Of a DNA stretch of 30,699 bases, positions 8,885 through 16,722 are shown one piece after another. A program made the position numbers and the translations under genes. Each line of letters opens with the position of its first letter. Position 1 is the stretch's first letter. Origin of the DNA: SBAX01 sp043806315 (GTDB lineage Bacteria > Planctomycetota > Phycisphaerae > UBA1845). The stretch covers positions 1-30,699 of the forward strand of contig JAZDHF010000126.1 in assembly GCA_043806315.1 (NCBI GenBank), in the 5' to 3' direction. Under the pieces are notes generated by a model. It was not told where the DNA came from and ran no database searches. It saw only the letters and a list, made by a program, of their open reading frames with translations.

Positions 8885-9178
8885 CTACATCCTCGGCCAA
8901 CGGAGAATGCGGCCGAGAGACTTTCCCGGGACTGGCCGTAAAAGCTCGCCGTGAACCAGTGTCGCTGCCCACCGCATCAGTTCCCCGCTGCTCGGGTCGA
9001 TGGTTTCGAGCGGGACGAGGTCGTAGTACCGGGTTTCGATGAACGCCTCGACCTGGGATGGGCTACAACGGCAAAGGACGGTCGTCACCGCGCGGCCTGG
9101 CGGGGCGTTGAGGTAGACGTACGGCCCCATCGGTGCAGGCCCGTCGTCAATGAGCCGGGCCACGACCACGTCCGGCAA
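8885..9178 (-). CDS. Small uncharacterised protein, possibly 5'-truncated by a repeat
   Basis: About 97 residues from a TTG at 9178 look like genuine protein (motifs PYVYLNAPPGRAV, VLCRCSPSQVEAF, TRYYDLVPLETID). The frame stays open further upstream to 9418, but that part translates a palindromic repeat (9187-9276) and is proline/arginine-rich junk. A weak GGAT lies about six bases before the TTG. The element's CTAG end sits only nine bases from the proposed start, so the native 5' end may have been lost. No domain recognised. It could be a conserved lineage-specific protein or the remaining 3' part of a longer gene. Confidence 0.5.
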   Translation of the reverse strand: MPDVVVARLIDDGPAPMGPYVYLNAPPGRAVTTVLCRCSPSQVEAFIETRYYDLVPLETIDPSSGELMRWAATLVHGELLRPVPGKSLGRILRWPRM

Positions 9179-9186
9179 GACGAATC

Positions 9187-9276
9187 CTAGTGCCCCACCG
9201 CACCGAATTCGCGGGTAGGTGTGGCCCAGCCGCCCCTGGCTGGGCCATGGAGCACAGCGGAGGGCCGCTGTGCCAC
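9187..9276. repeat. CTAG-ended palindromic element, copy A
   Basis: Starting from ctagtgccccaccgcac, this 90-base copy contains two hairpins: cccagccgcccctggctggg, and acagcggagggccgctgt. It matches copy B (18334-18424, opposite orientation) base by base over nearly the full length, and the first 60 bases match copy C (24592-24662). The far terminal repeat seen in copy B is degraded here. Confidence 0.75.
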
Positions 9277-9457
9277 GGAAGGGAAACCCGCACGATCGTC
9301 GAGAGGCTATTGAAACACATCGACGACTGGTCCACAATGCACGGCGCAAGGACGGTATCGCCAGGGTGCGGCACGGACTTCCCGCCCCGTATTCGGACGA
9401 GCGGGCAAGCGGTGCCACACCCTGGGCACCTTATCGCCAGGGACAGGAGGAACAGCT

Positions 9458-9922
9458 ATGACCGCCGCGACATCGGGTCCGCACGCCGGCTCTAGGCCGT
9501 CGCCGGATGAATCCATCAGGAGGGGTTTAGGACGCGTCGAGGAGTTGCTGGAGGCCGGCCTGGAGCGCGACGCGGAAGCCGCCCGTTTCGCAGCGCTTGC
9601 CGACGAATTCAAGCAGTTGCACGCCCACATTCGCGCTCACCACGCGGCGGACTACCTGCGGACGAACGCGGCCCCCGGCGCCGTCATCCCCAGTGAGTTG
9701 ACGGAGGAGTGGGACCGGCTGCGCGGGGAACATCCTCGCATTCTCGGGCAGCTCGACTGGCTCATCCGCCACGTGGACGCGATTGCCGACCAGTCGGTCG
9801 AGGACAAGGACGTCTTCATCCTGCGCGTGCGGGAGCTCATCGCCGTTCTTCGTCGCCACGACGCGGAGGAGGACCGCCTCTTCGCCATCGCCGTCTGGCA
9901 CGACACCGGCGGGGAAAGCTAA
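9458..9922 (+). CDS. Hemerythrin-like (HHE) helical protein
   Basis: The gene encodes 154 residues. The start is well supported: AGGAGG lies eight bases before the ATG. The sequence is almost entirely helical and has His55, His57, His61, His62, His92, His105 and His134, with Glu137 and Glu138 following HDAEE. This spacing fits a four-helix hemerythrin/HHE cation-binding bundle that holds a di-iron centre. Such proteins bind or sense oxygen or nitric oxide, or protect iron-sulphur enzymes. No signal peptide is visible, so it should be cytoplasmic. It stands alone between repeat-rich spacers. I see the histidine pattern but cannot prove the fold; a regulatory domain of another type is possible. 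Confidence 0.72.
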   Translation: MTAATSGPHAGSRPSPDESIRRGLGRVEELLEAGLERDAEAARFAALADEFKQLHAHIRAHHAADYLRTNAAPGAVIPSELTEEWDRLRGEHPRILGQLDWLIRHVDAIADQSVEDKDVFILRVRELIAVLRRHDAEEDRLFAIAVWHDTGGES

Positions 9923-10319
9923 GCAGAGCCGGGCCGAAAATCGCGTGCTGAGCCGCAACCTTCAGGTTCGCGCGACCCATCGCGCAGCTTACCAGTGCGT
10001 GGGAACCCGTTTGACGCGGAGACGCGGTCCTTGCAACGAACGCAGGGGGGACTACAGGATCAGATCGACCAGCTCGCCCTCCTTGCGGTTGCTGTTGCCG
10101 CACACGATCGGCCCGCTCCAGCAGCGTGGCCAAGGCCTCATCGGGTGAGGCACACGGTAAGGGCGATCCCTGGGTTCCAAGGGCCCGGCGTTCTCGGTCG
10201 ACGCCTCGATCCGGCGCGCCTGCGACGCTTTCACCTCTGAGAGCACAAGCCCGCGAGTCAATCGACAAACGCACATCGACAACCGACAATTCGGTTTCCC
10301 GCGCAAGGGACGGTGAGCT
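9923..10319. other. Gene-poor spacer with possible decayed minus-strand coding remnant
   Basis: No intact gene fits here. On the minus strand two frames look protein-like in succession: EALATLLERADRV (around 10085-10145) and then, in another frame, NRKEGELVDLIL followed by TAG at 10052-10054. This could be the frameshifted end of an old gene. Bases 10260-10291 contain atcgac/ccgac strings resembling the tandem repeat in the oleC-like gene. Confidence 0.3.
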
Positions 10320-10523
10320 TTGCAATCTTACGAATGTCCGATCTGTCGGAAGACCGTGGCCGTCGAGCGGAAGGAGGACGCACCCTTTCGCCCGTTTTGC
10401 AGTCCGCGTTGCAAGCTGGTGGACCTTGGCCGGTGGCTTGATGGCACGTACTCTGTGAGCGAACCCGCCGCGCCGTCCGATCTCGAGGACCTCGGCGGCG
10501 ACGAGGGCGTGGCACCGGATTAA
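10320..10523 (+). CDS. yacG: DNA gyrase inhibitor / zinc-binding protein YacG
   Basis: YacG is a small zinc-ribbon protein that binds GyrB and inhibits gyrase in E. coli. This 67-residue version has the zinc ligands C6-P-I-C9 and C26-S-P-R-C30, followed by the signature KLVDLGRWLDGTYSV. Length is normal for the family. The start is TTG with GGTGAG a few bases upstream; no ATG exists before the first cysteine. Its stop codon overlaps the stop of the convergent peptidase gene within the four bases ttaa at 10520-10523, so the two genes meet tail to tail with no spacer. Confidence 0.9.
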   Translation: MQSYECPICRKTVAVERKEDAPFRPFCSPRCKLVDLGRWLDGTYSVSEPAAPSDLEDLGGDEGVAPD

Positions 10524-12034
10524 TGTGTTCCCGCTCGCGGTTCGCAGGCGTCGGCCAGCACGCGGCAGACGCGGTCCTGAATAGCTTTGTAGGGCGCGCT
10601 CGATCCGGGATAGCCGTTGAAGAGCACGGAGAAGGCGAAGCGCGGACCAGCGTCGGAATCGACGTAACCCGCGAGCGCTCGTATGCCCTTCATGGTCCCC
10701 GTCTTGGCGTGGACGCGACCTTCCGAATCTTTCAGCCGTTTGCGCAGCGAGCCGTCGACGCCTGCGGTGGCCAAGCTGTCATGCAGGAGCGGACCGAAAG
10801 GCTGGCGATACGCCCAGGCGAGCATGGCCGTCAGTTGACGCGCGGTGCAGGCGTTGTGGCGGCTTAGACCCGACCCGTCCGCAACGGTCAGCTCGCGCGT
10901 GTTGATGCCTGCGCGATGGAGGATATCCGCGATTGCATCGCCTCCCAGTTGCCAACTTCCCCGCGGATCGGGCAGGCCTCGATGCTTGGCCCAAGCGTAA
11001 CCTGCGCGTTTGAGGAGGCACTCGGCGAACAGATTTTGGCTGTCCTTCCCGGCCCGAGCGAGCACGCCTGAAAGCGGGGTCCGCTGTTCGGCGACGATCG
11101 TCAAGTTGCCGGGCAGTCCGCCATCGGGGCGGCGTACGCGTTCCCGTCGAATTCGTCCGCGGACGATGACGCCTTTTCGGGCCAGCACCTTCCGCATGGA
11201 GTCGGCGAAAAGCAGCCCCGGATCGGGGAACGAGACCGAACCCAGATCGACGCGTTTCCCGCACCGCCCGCTGACGGCGTACTCGAAGGTATCGAAAGCG
11301 TGATGGAGCGTCGGCGTGCCGTTGCCGCCGGATTGACAAGCATTGAGGATCTTGGGCAACGACGTTTCGGGTCGCACAGACACCAAGGGGGGCGCGTTCC
11401 GCGTTTTGCTCGGCGTGACGATGATGTCCAGACAATTGTCGTTGTAGTTGAGACCATCCACGGGGGCCGCGTACCAGTTGTCCAGGTCGCCCCGCTCCCA
11501 CGAGGGATGCAGCCGTTGATCGTCGAAGACGGTCTCGTCGATGATGAGGTCGCCCGGGAGGACCGTCAATCCTCGTTGCCGAAGGGCGTTCGCCCAGCGC
11601 TCAAACGGCGCCGCAATCGTCTCGCCCCGGCTCCTGTGCAGTTTCTCGTCGCCGAACCCGGGGTCGCCGTCGCCGATGACGATGAGGTTCGTTCCGTCCG
11701 TCGCCAGCACGGTGTTGAAGGAGAACTGAGGCCCTAGCTCCGTAAGGACTGCGGTCATGGCGAAAAGCTTCATTGTGCTGGCGGGCATCAGCCCGGCGTC
11801 GGCGTTCTGCGCAAAGACCACCCGATCGGATGCCAGGTCGATCACGCACGCCCCGACCGTCGCTGAAGCATGAGGAAGTTTCGCCAGCGCCGCGCGCAGC
11901 TCGGCCTCGATTCCGGGATCGGCGTGAGCGCGAGGCGGCCACGCCGCCAGGAAGCTGAGGAGGACAAGCGCGGCATACGACCGCCGTGATTTCTCGACGG
12001 GCTGCGCATCCATGCGGGCATTATCGTACAGCAT
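10520..12034 (-). CDS. dacB: D-alanyl-D-alanine carboxypeptidase/endopeptidase, PBP4 (S13) family
   Basis: This penicillin-binding protein trims or cleaves peptidoglycan cross-links in the periplasm. Numbering from 12034 (504 residues), the three active-site motifs are intact: S86-T-M-K89 (SxxK), S332-Q-N334 (SxN) and K444-T-G446. DGSGLSRHN, also typical of PBP4, lies between the last two, and the N-terminal half contains the family's extra domain (GDLIIDETVFDD, VDGLNYNDN). A signal peptide ends near RAHA (about residue 38). A second ATG at 12013 would also keep it and neither start has a clear ribosome site, so the first seven residues are uncertain. The gene is divergent from the oleC-like gene and converges on yacG. 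Confidence 0.93.
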   Translation of the reverse strand: MLYDNARMDAQPVEKSRRSYAALVLLSFLAAWPPRAHADPGIEAELRAALAKLPHASATVGACVIDLASDRVVFAQNADAGLMPASTMKLFAMTAVLTELGPQFSFNTVLATDGTNLIVIGDGDPGFGDEKLHRSRGETIAAPFERWANALRQRGLTVLPGDLIIDETVFDDQRLHPSWERGDLDNWYAAPVDGLNYNDNCLDIIVTPSKTRNAPPLVSVRPETSLPKILNACQSGGNGTPTLHHAFDTFEYAVSGRCGKRVDLGSVSFPDPGLLFADSMRKVLARKGVIVRGRIRRERVRRPDGGLPGNLTIVAEQRTPLSGVLARAGKDSQNLFAECLLKRAGYAWAKHRGLPDPRGSWQLGGDAIADILHRAGINTRELTVADGSGLSRHNACTARQLTAMLAWAYRQPFGPLLHDSLATAGVDGSLRKRLKDSEGRVHAKTGTMKGIRALAGYVDSDAGPRFAFSVLFNGYPGSSAPYKAIQDRVCRVLADACEPRAGTH

Positions 12035-12180
12035 GGCCGTCTTCGATCAACGGATCGCCATTGGGCCCGGGGTGCCGCCGGTTCCGTGGGGCAGTCCCTT
12101 GAGTGCTGGTCCGCGAAGGCAGATGCAATTATGCTTTTCGCCAGGTTGGGGGCGTAGCTCGTTCCATCGTGCTTTAAGCC

Positions 12181-13905
12181 GTGGCAAAGAACATGATCTT
12201 GCAGATGCACAAATCCCGGGCCAACCCGGCGAACGACATGGCGGCTTCGGGCGACCGGACGGTGTTCAACATCGCCTCCCATCTCCCGCGTGTGGCCGCG
12301 GAGAGGCCCGACCAACCGGCCGTCGTGCTCGCACGATCGCGCGACGCGATTACGTTCTCCGAGCTGGAGTCGCTCTCCAACCGCTACGCCAACGGGCTAA
12401 CGACTACGGGAATCACGCGAGGCACGCGGGTCCTCGTCATGGTCAGACCCGGCTTCGAGTTTCTGGGTTTGATCTTCGCCCTGTTCAAGATCGGCGCGGT
12501 CCCGGTGATAATCGATCCGGGAATGGGCATGGGGCGGATGCTGGAGTGCATTCGGACGGTGGATCTGCACGGCTTCGTGGGCGTTCCGCTCGCCCATGTT
12601 GTCCGTGTCCTTCGACTATCGGCCTTCAAGAGCGTTCGGTCCGTGGTCACGGTCGGGAAACGCTGGTTCTGGGGCGGGCCGACGCTGGAGGAGCTTCAGC
12701 GAGGCGCGAGCGATCATTTCACCATCGCGGAGACGAAACCGACGGATACGGCGGCGATTCTCTTTACCAGCGGCAGCACAGGACCGGCCAAGGGCGTCGT
12801 CTACGAGCACGGGATGTTCGACGCCCAGGTGCGGATGATCCAGTGCTTTTACGAGATCGAGCCGGGTGAAATCGACTTGCCGACCTTCTCGCTGTTCGGG
12901 TTGTTCAGTGTGGCGATGGGAATGACCGCGGTGATTCCCGACATGGACCCGGCCCGACCCGCTAGCGTAAACCCCGCGAGGATCGTCGAGGCGATCCGCG
13001 ATCACGGCGTGACCAACACGTTCGGTTCGCCGGCGATCTGGGCGCGGGTGGCCCCGTATTGCGTGGAGCATGGGATCGTGCTGCCGACCCTACGCCGCGT
13101 GCTCATCGCCGGTGCGCCGGTGCCGTGGCCGGTGATTGAACGACTGCACCGCGTCCTTCCCGCGGGCGCGGACGTACACACGCCTTACGGCGCGACGGAG
13201 TCGATGCCCGTTTCCTCCATCAGTGGTCGAGAGCTGCTGCATTTGCGCAGCGGCGCTGGGGGTGCGGGGGCCGGGACGTGCGTCGGCCGACCGGTTCCGG
13301 GGACCGAGGCGCGCGTGATTCGGATCACGGATGATCCCGTCCGCGAATGGTCCGATGAGCTTTGGGTTCCCGACGGGGAGTTCGGCGAGATCGCGGTCGC
13401 CGGCCCGGTCGTGACCAAAGCCTATTTCGGCCTGCCCAGCGCGGATGCGCTGTCGAAGATTCACCAGGGTGACAACGTATGGCACCGCATCGGCGACATC
13501 GGCTACCGCGACTCTGAGGGGCGCCTGTGGTTCTGCGGGCGCAAATCGCAACGCGTGGTGACGGAACACGGCACGCTATTCACCGACTGCTGCGAGGGCG
13601 TATTCAACGAGCACCCCGACGTCGCCCGGTCGGCGCTGGTCGGCGTGGGCCCTCCGGGCGATCAGACGCCCGTCATCGTCATCGAGCCAAAACCCGGCCG
13701 CTTCCCCCGCGGACTGCGAGTCCGCATCTTCACCCGCGAACTTCTAGAACTGATCCAGCCCCTCGCCATTCGACATTCGACAATCGACATTCGACAATCC
13801 CTCCAACACGTTCTCTTCCACCGCTCGTTGCCCGTGGACGTCCGTCACAATGCGAAAATCAACCGCGAGGCCCTGGCCCGTTGGGCCGCCCGGCGACTCG
13901 CATGA
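12181..13905 (+). CDS. oleC: OleC-like AMP-binding ligase (beta-lactone synthetase family)
   Basis: OleC converts a 2-alkyl-3-hydroxyalkanoate to a beta-lactone with ATP in long-chain olefin synthesis. The 574-residue protein has the adenylate-forming P-loop TSGSTGPAKG (196-205), HTPYGATES near residue 338, a GDIGYRDSEGRLWFCGR hinge region and the OleC-like ending PVDVRHNAKI with Lys559. The C-terminal part just before that ending includes a tandem 14-base duplication. The start is uncertain: GTG at 12181 has no clear ribosome site, and ATGs at 12192 and 12238 are possible; the conserved part begins at about residue 28. The oleD-like reductase follows after a 1.66-kb insert carrying two unrelated genes. 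Other fatty-acyl ligases are alternatives, but the C-terminal motif favours OleC. Confidence 0.85.
   Translation: MAKNMILQMHKSRANPANDMAASGDRTVFNIASHLPRVAAERPDQPAVVLARSRDAITFSELESLSNRYANGLTTTGITRGTRVLVMVRPGFEFLGLIFALFKIGAVPVIIDPGMGMGRMLECIRTVDLHGFVGVPLAHVVRVLRLSAFKSVRSVVTVGKRWFWGGPTLEELQRGASDHFTIAETKPTDTAAILFTSGSTGPAKGVVYEHGMFDAQVRMIQCFYEIEPGEIDLPTFSLFGLFSVAMGMTAVIPDMDPARPASVNPARIVEAIRDHGVTNTFGSPAIWARVAPYCVEHGIVLPTLRRVLIAGAPVPWPVIERLHRVLPAGADVHTPYGATESMPVSSISGRELLHLRSGAGGAGAGTCVGRPVPGTEARVIRITDDPVREWSDELWVPDGEFGEIAVAGPVVTKAYFGLPSADALSKIHQGDNVWHRIGDIGYRDSEGRLWFCGRKSQRVVTEHGTLFTDCCEGVFNEHPDVARSALVGVGPPGDQTPVIVIEPKPGRFPRGLRVRIFTRELLELIQPLAIRHSTIDIRQSLQHVLFHRSLPVDVRHNAKINREALARWAARRLA
13772..13799 (+). 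repeat. Perfect tandem duplication (2 x 14 bp) inside the oleC-like gene
   Basis: The unit gacattcgacaatc occurs twice head to tail at 13772-13785 and 13786-13799. It encodes the IRHSTIDIRQSL stretch, where this family normally has a helix before the FLFHP-type segment. A related string lies in the spacer near 10260-10291. Confidence 0.7.
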
Positions 13906-13991
13906 AAACACCCCTCATGGGGCGTGCACCCTGACTCTTGTACCGCATTTGTCCCGAGTAACCGATTCAAAGACCTCCGCTATCCCACGGT

Positions 13992-14021
13992 TTGGACGAA
14001 AGACGAATCTGATCCTAAACT
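13992..14021 (+). promoter_or_regulatory. Promoter of the 307-residue protein/PIN pair
   Basis: TTGGAC (13992-13997) and TAAACT (14016-14021) are 18 bases apart and 65 bases before the ATG at 14087. This suggests the pair is expressed on its own rather than only by read-through from the oleC-like gene. The small inverted repeat cccctcatgggg lies just after the oleC stop but lacks a T-run. Confidence 0.45.
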
Positions 14022-14086
14022 GAGATGGCCGCTGGAGGGACCGACGAATAATTGTCGATGAGTCCCGGCGGAAAGGCAGGTGGGTC

Positions 14087-15010
14087 ATGGCCAAAACGCA
14101 ACGACATTTTGTCACGCATGTGTTCAAGGGCGGTCGGTTCGATGACCGTGGACTTGATGTGGAGTGTTTGCCAGAACTCGTCCGCTACAAGCAAATCCTC
14201 GTCGAAACGGCCAAAGCACTATGGTGGCAGAGAAACCCCGCTGCCGGGCGGCTGCCCAACAGCTATGAACAGGCGATGACCCTGAAGGTGACCGAACTTG
14301 CGCCGGGCAGCGTGTGCGTGACCCTCGAACGCGAGTACGTTGTGCCGGACGACAATCTCATAACGGAACCGCGCCCGGATGAAATGGATGAGGCCGTCAA
14401 CCTCGTTGCCGACGCTGTTGATGCCGCCGGGAACAATGGGCGTTTGCCCGACGCCTTCCCGAAGGGCGTGCTGCCGTACTTCGCCGATTACGGAAAAAAC
14501 CTGCGCGATGACGAGTGGATCGAGCATGCACCCACGGCGCGGACGGGGTCGGTCCGCTTCGACGCCGAGGTTCGGGGCAAGCTGGCTGAGTTCATGAGCA
14601 GCAAATACGAAGACGCCGTCGACGTGACCGGTACGGTGTTGATGGCGCGCGTGAACAAGCCCAGGATGGCGATTCAGCTTGACGACGGACGTGAAGTTGA
14701 GGCCGCATTTCGACCTGAGGATGAAGGCCTAATCACAACCGCACTCAAAGAGCACGTCACAGCCAAAATCCGCGTCCAAGGGTGCGGACAGTTCTGTCCT
14801 GAGGGGCAACTGGACAAGATCAGCAGGGTCGATACGGTGACGCTTCTGCCGGGCGGCGAGATTCCCTACGACCCAAAAGCGAAGCCGATCTGGGAGGTCT
14901 TCGAGGAGTTGACGATGAACCTTCCTCAAGAACTCCTGGACCGGCTGCCGACTGATGGCGCAGCTCAGCACGACCACTACATCTATGGGACCCCGAAAAA
15001 GTCGCTATGA
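14087..15010 (+). CDS. Uncharacterised 307-residue protein coupled to a PIN toxin (candidate antitoxin)
   Basis: The ATG has AGGTGG a few bases upstream. I do not recognise a named domain. The N-terminal 90 residues (FKGGRFDDRGLDVECLPEL, VETAKALWW, GSVCVTLEREY) look like a compact conserved region. Residues about 165-265 contain a likely small beta domain (VTGTVLMARVNKPRMAIQLDD, KEHVTAKIRVQG, RVDTVTLLP). The tail is acidic and loosely structured. The stop codon overlaps the ATG of the PIN-domain gene (ATGA at 15007-15010), a hallmark of co-translated toxin-antitoxin or partner proteins. It is far larger than classic VapB antitoxins and lacks an obvious DNA-binding motif, so a protective partner is an inference. 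The pair sits between oleC- and oleD-like genes with its own promoter. Confidence 0.75.
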   Translation: MAKTQRHFVTHVFKGGRFDDRGLDVECLPELVRYKQILVETAKALWWQRNPAAGRLPNSYEQAMTLKVTELAPGSVCVTLEREYVVPDDNLITEPRPDEMDEAVNLVADAVDAAGNNGRLPDAFPKGVLPYFADYGKNLRDDEWIEHAPTARTGSVRFDAEVRGKLAEFMSSKYEDAVDVTGTVLMARVNKPRMAIQLDDGREVEAAFRPEDEGLITTALKEHVTAKIRVQGCGQFCPEGQLDKISRVDTVTLLPGGEIPYDPKAKPIWEVFEELTMNLPQELLDRLPTDGAAQHDHYIYGTPKKSL

Positions 15011-15435
15011 CACTCGTCTTCGCCGATGCAAGTTATTGGATCGCGCTCGCGAGCCCGAAGGATCAGAGCCACCGCAGCGCGATCGAAGCCTCGAAAACAC
15101 TCGTTAACCGACGAATTGTCACCACCGACGAAGTGTTGGCAGAATTATTGTCGTTTTTCGCTGACTACGGTGTGAAGGGTCGCGCTGTCGCCGTCGAATT
15201 CGTGGAGAAGATTATCTCGAATTCCAACATCCACATCGAAGCGCAGACGCGAGAATCATTCCGGGCGGGACTTGCGTTCTACAAGAATCGCCCCGACAAG
15301 GGATACGGAATGACGGACTGCATCTCAATGAGCACGATGCGTCGGCTGAACATCAACGAAGTCCTGACCGCCGATCGTCACTTCAAGCAGGACGGGTTCA
15401 CCTGCTTAATGCAGCCGCCTGACAGGGAATCGTAG
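15007..15435 (+). CDS. PIN-domain ribonuclease, VapC-like toxin
   Basis: PIN domains are metal-dependent RNases, and stand-alone ones are mostly toxins of type II systems. This 142-residue protein carries the expected acidic residues: Asp7 (FADASYWIAL), Glu42/Glu46 (TTDEVLAELL), Asp104 (GMTDCISM) and Asp123 (LTADRHF). Length is typical. The start codon overlaps the stop of the upstream 307-residue gene by four bases, which suggests translational coupling and a functional pair. The gene lies in an insert between two genes of the ole pathway. I am confident of the PIN fold; toxicity and RNA target are inferred from the family. Confidence 0.88.
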   Translation: MTLVFADASYWIALASPKDQSHRSAIEASKTLVNRRIVTTDEVLAELLSFFADYGVKGRAVAVEFVEKIISNSNIHIEAQTRESFRAGLAFYKNRPDKGYGMTDCISMSTMRRLNINEVLTADRHFKQDGFTCLMQPPDRES

Positions 15436-15566
15436 ACAGCGATTGGTCGCCCAACCGCAACCCCTGCACAAACGCAGGCGAGTACGGGTTGTGAACAGCC
15501 GACCCGTCAGGACGTTGGAGAAGACGCTCGCTTGACTGAGATTACCTGCACCCTGAGGCTGCGGAG

Positions 15567-16595
15567 ATGAAAGTGCTCGTCACCGGCGGCGGGGGGTTTC
15601 TCGGAAGCGCGATCGTACGGATGCTGCGCGAGCGCGGCGACGAGGTGAGCGTGCTCGGTCGCGGCACGTACCCGCACATCGCGCCGTATATCAGGCGAGC
15701 GTTCCAGGCCGACATCCGGCTCGCGCCGGTTGTGGCCCGCGCCTGCGAGGGAATGGACGTGGTCTTCCACGTGGCCGCACTGGCGGGCATTTGGGGAAGA
15801 CGCCGCGACTTCCGGTCCATCAACGTCGAAGGGACGCGGAACGTCATCGATGCGTGTCGCGCGAACGGCGTGCTGCGGCTCGTCTACACGAGTTCGCCGA
15901 GCGTGGTCTTCGGACGCCGCGACCTGTGCGGCGTTGATGAATCAACGCCCTATCCGTCGCGGTACTTGGCCGCATACCCGGAGACGAAGGCCGCCGCGGA
16001 GAGGATGATCCTCGCCGCGAACTCGGCAAGCCTCGCGACGGTCGCCCTGCGACCGCATTTGATCTTCGGCCCCGGCGACCCGCATCTGATTCCGCAGGTC
16101 ATCGCCCGCGCTCGGACTGGCCGCCTGCGACAGGTCGGCGACGGGCGTAACCTCGTGGACATCACCTACATCGACAACGCCGCCCGCGCCCATCTTCAGG
16201 CCGCCGACGCCTTGGGACAGGGTCCGCGCTGCGCCGGCAAGGCCTACTTCATTAGCCAGGGCAAACCCGTCGAGCTGTGGCCATGGTTGAACGACCTGCT
16301 CGAGAGAGTTGGTGCGCCGGTCGTGACCCGAGCTGTATCCTTCCATGGTGCATATCGAGTTGGTGCCGCCTTCGAGTTAATGTACCGTACTTTGGGGATC
16401 ATTCGCGAGCCGCCTATGACCAGATTCCTAGCTTCTCAACTTGCGAAATCTCACTATTTTGACATTTCTGCGGCACGGCGCGACTTCGGCTATGACCCCG
16501 TGGTTTCGACCGGCGAAGGCGTGCGGCGAGCGGTCGGATTCCCCCGCGGACGCCTGGCCGATTCGACGTACGCGGACGGCCCGGGGGTGTCTTGA
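15567..16595 (+). CDS. oleD: OleD-like NAD(P)-dependent reductase (extended SDR family)
   Basis: OleD reduces 2-alkyl-3-ketoalkanoates to the 3-hydroxy acids used by OleC. The 342-residue protein has the Rossmann motif TGGGGFLG (residues 6-13), FHVAALAGIWG (68-77), the catalytic Ser near 110 (YTSSPSVVFG) and YxxxK at Tyr137/Lys141. These features, with the DEST-P-Y segment before the tyrosine, fit the 3beta-HSD/OleD branch of extended SDRs. GAGG lies about eight bases upstream of the ATG. The natural partner gene (oleC-like) ends 1.66 kb upstream, separated by the toxin-like pair. Another NAD-dependent epimerase/dehydratase cannot be fully excluded, but the pairing with the OleC-like ligase favours OleD. 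Confidence 0.83.
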   Translation: MKVLVTGGGGFLGSAIVRMLRERGDEVSVLGRGTYPHIAPYIRRAFQADIRLAPVVARACEGMDVVFHVAALAGIWGRRRDFRSINVEGTRNVIDACRANGVLRLVYTSSPSVVFGRRDLCGVDESTPYPSRYLAAYPETKAAAERMILAANSASLATVALRPHLIFGPGDPHLIPQVIARARTGRLRQVGDGRNLVDITYIDNAARAHLQAADALGQGPRCAGKAYFISQGKPVELWPWLNDLLERVGAPVVTRAVSFHGAYRVGAAFELMYRTLGIIREPPMTRFLASQLAKSHYFDISAARRDFGYDPVVSTGEGVRRAVGFPRGRLADSTYADGPGVS

Positions 16596-16722
16596 GAGTT
16601 GCTGCGGGCAGGCGCAGGAGGAAGGTTACACGCGGAACTAGTTGTGCTAAGATAGGCATTATTGGCGTGGACTTCAAGTGTATCGCTCCCGGGGGTCCCG
16701 GGGGGCGGCGGCGCGGTGGTTG

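Noticed and set aside
8379..9042. Several frames of 130-170 residues in the hairpin-rich spacer
   Set aside because: They translate hairpins into Pro/Arg-rich sequence and conflict with each other.
12145..12180. String gggggcgtagctcg resembling the 5' end of a tRNA
   Set aside because: No anticodon arm, T-arm or acceptor pairing follows within tRNA length.
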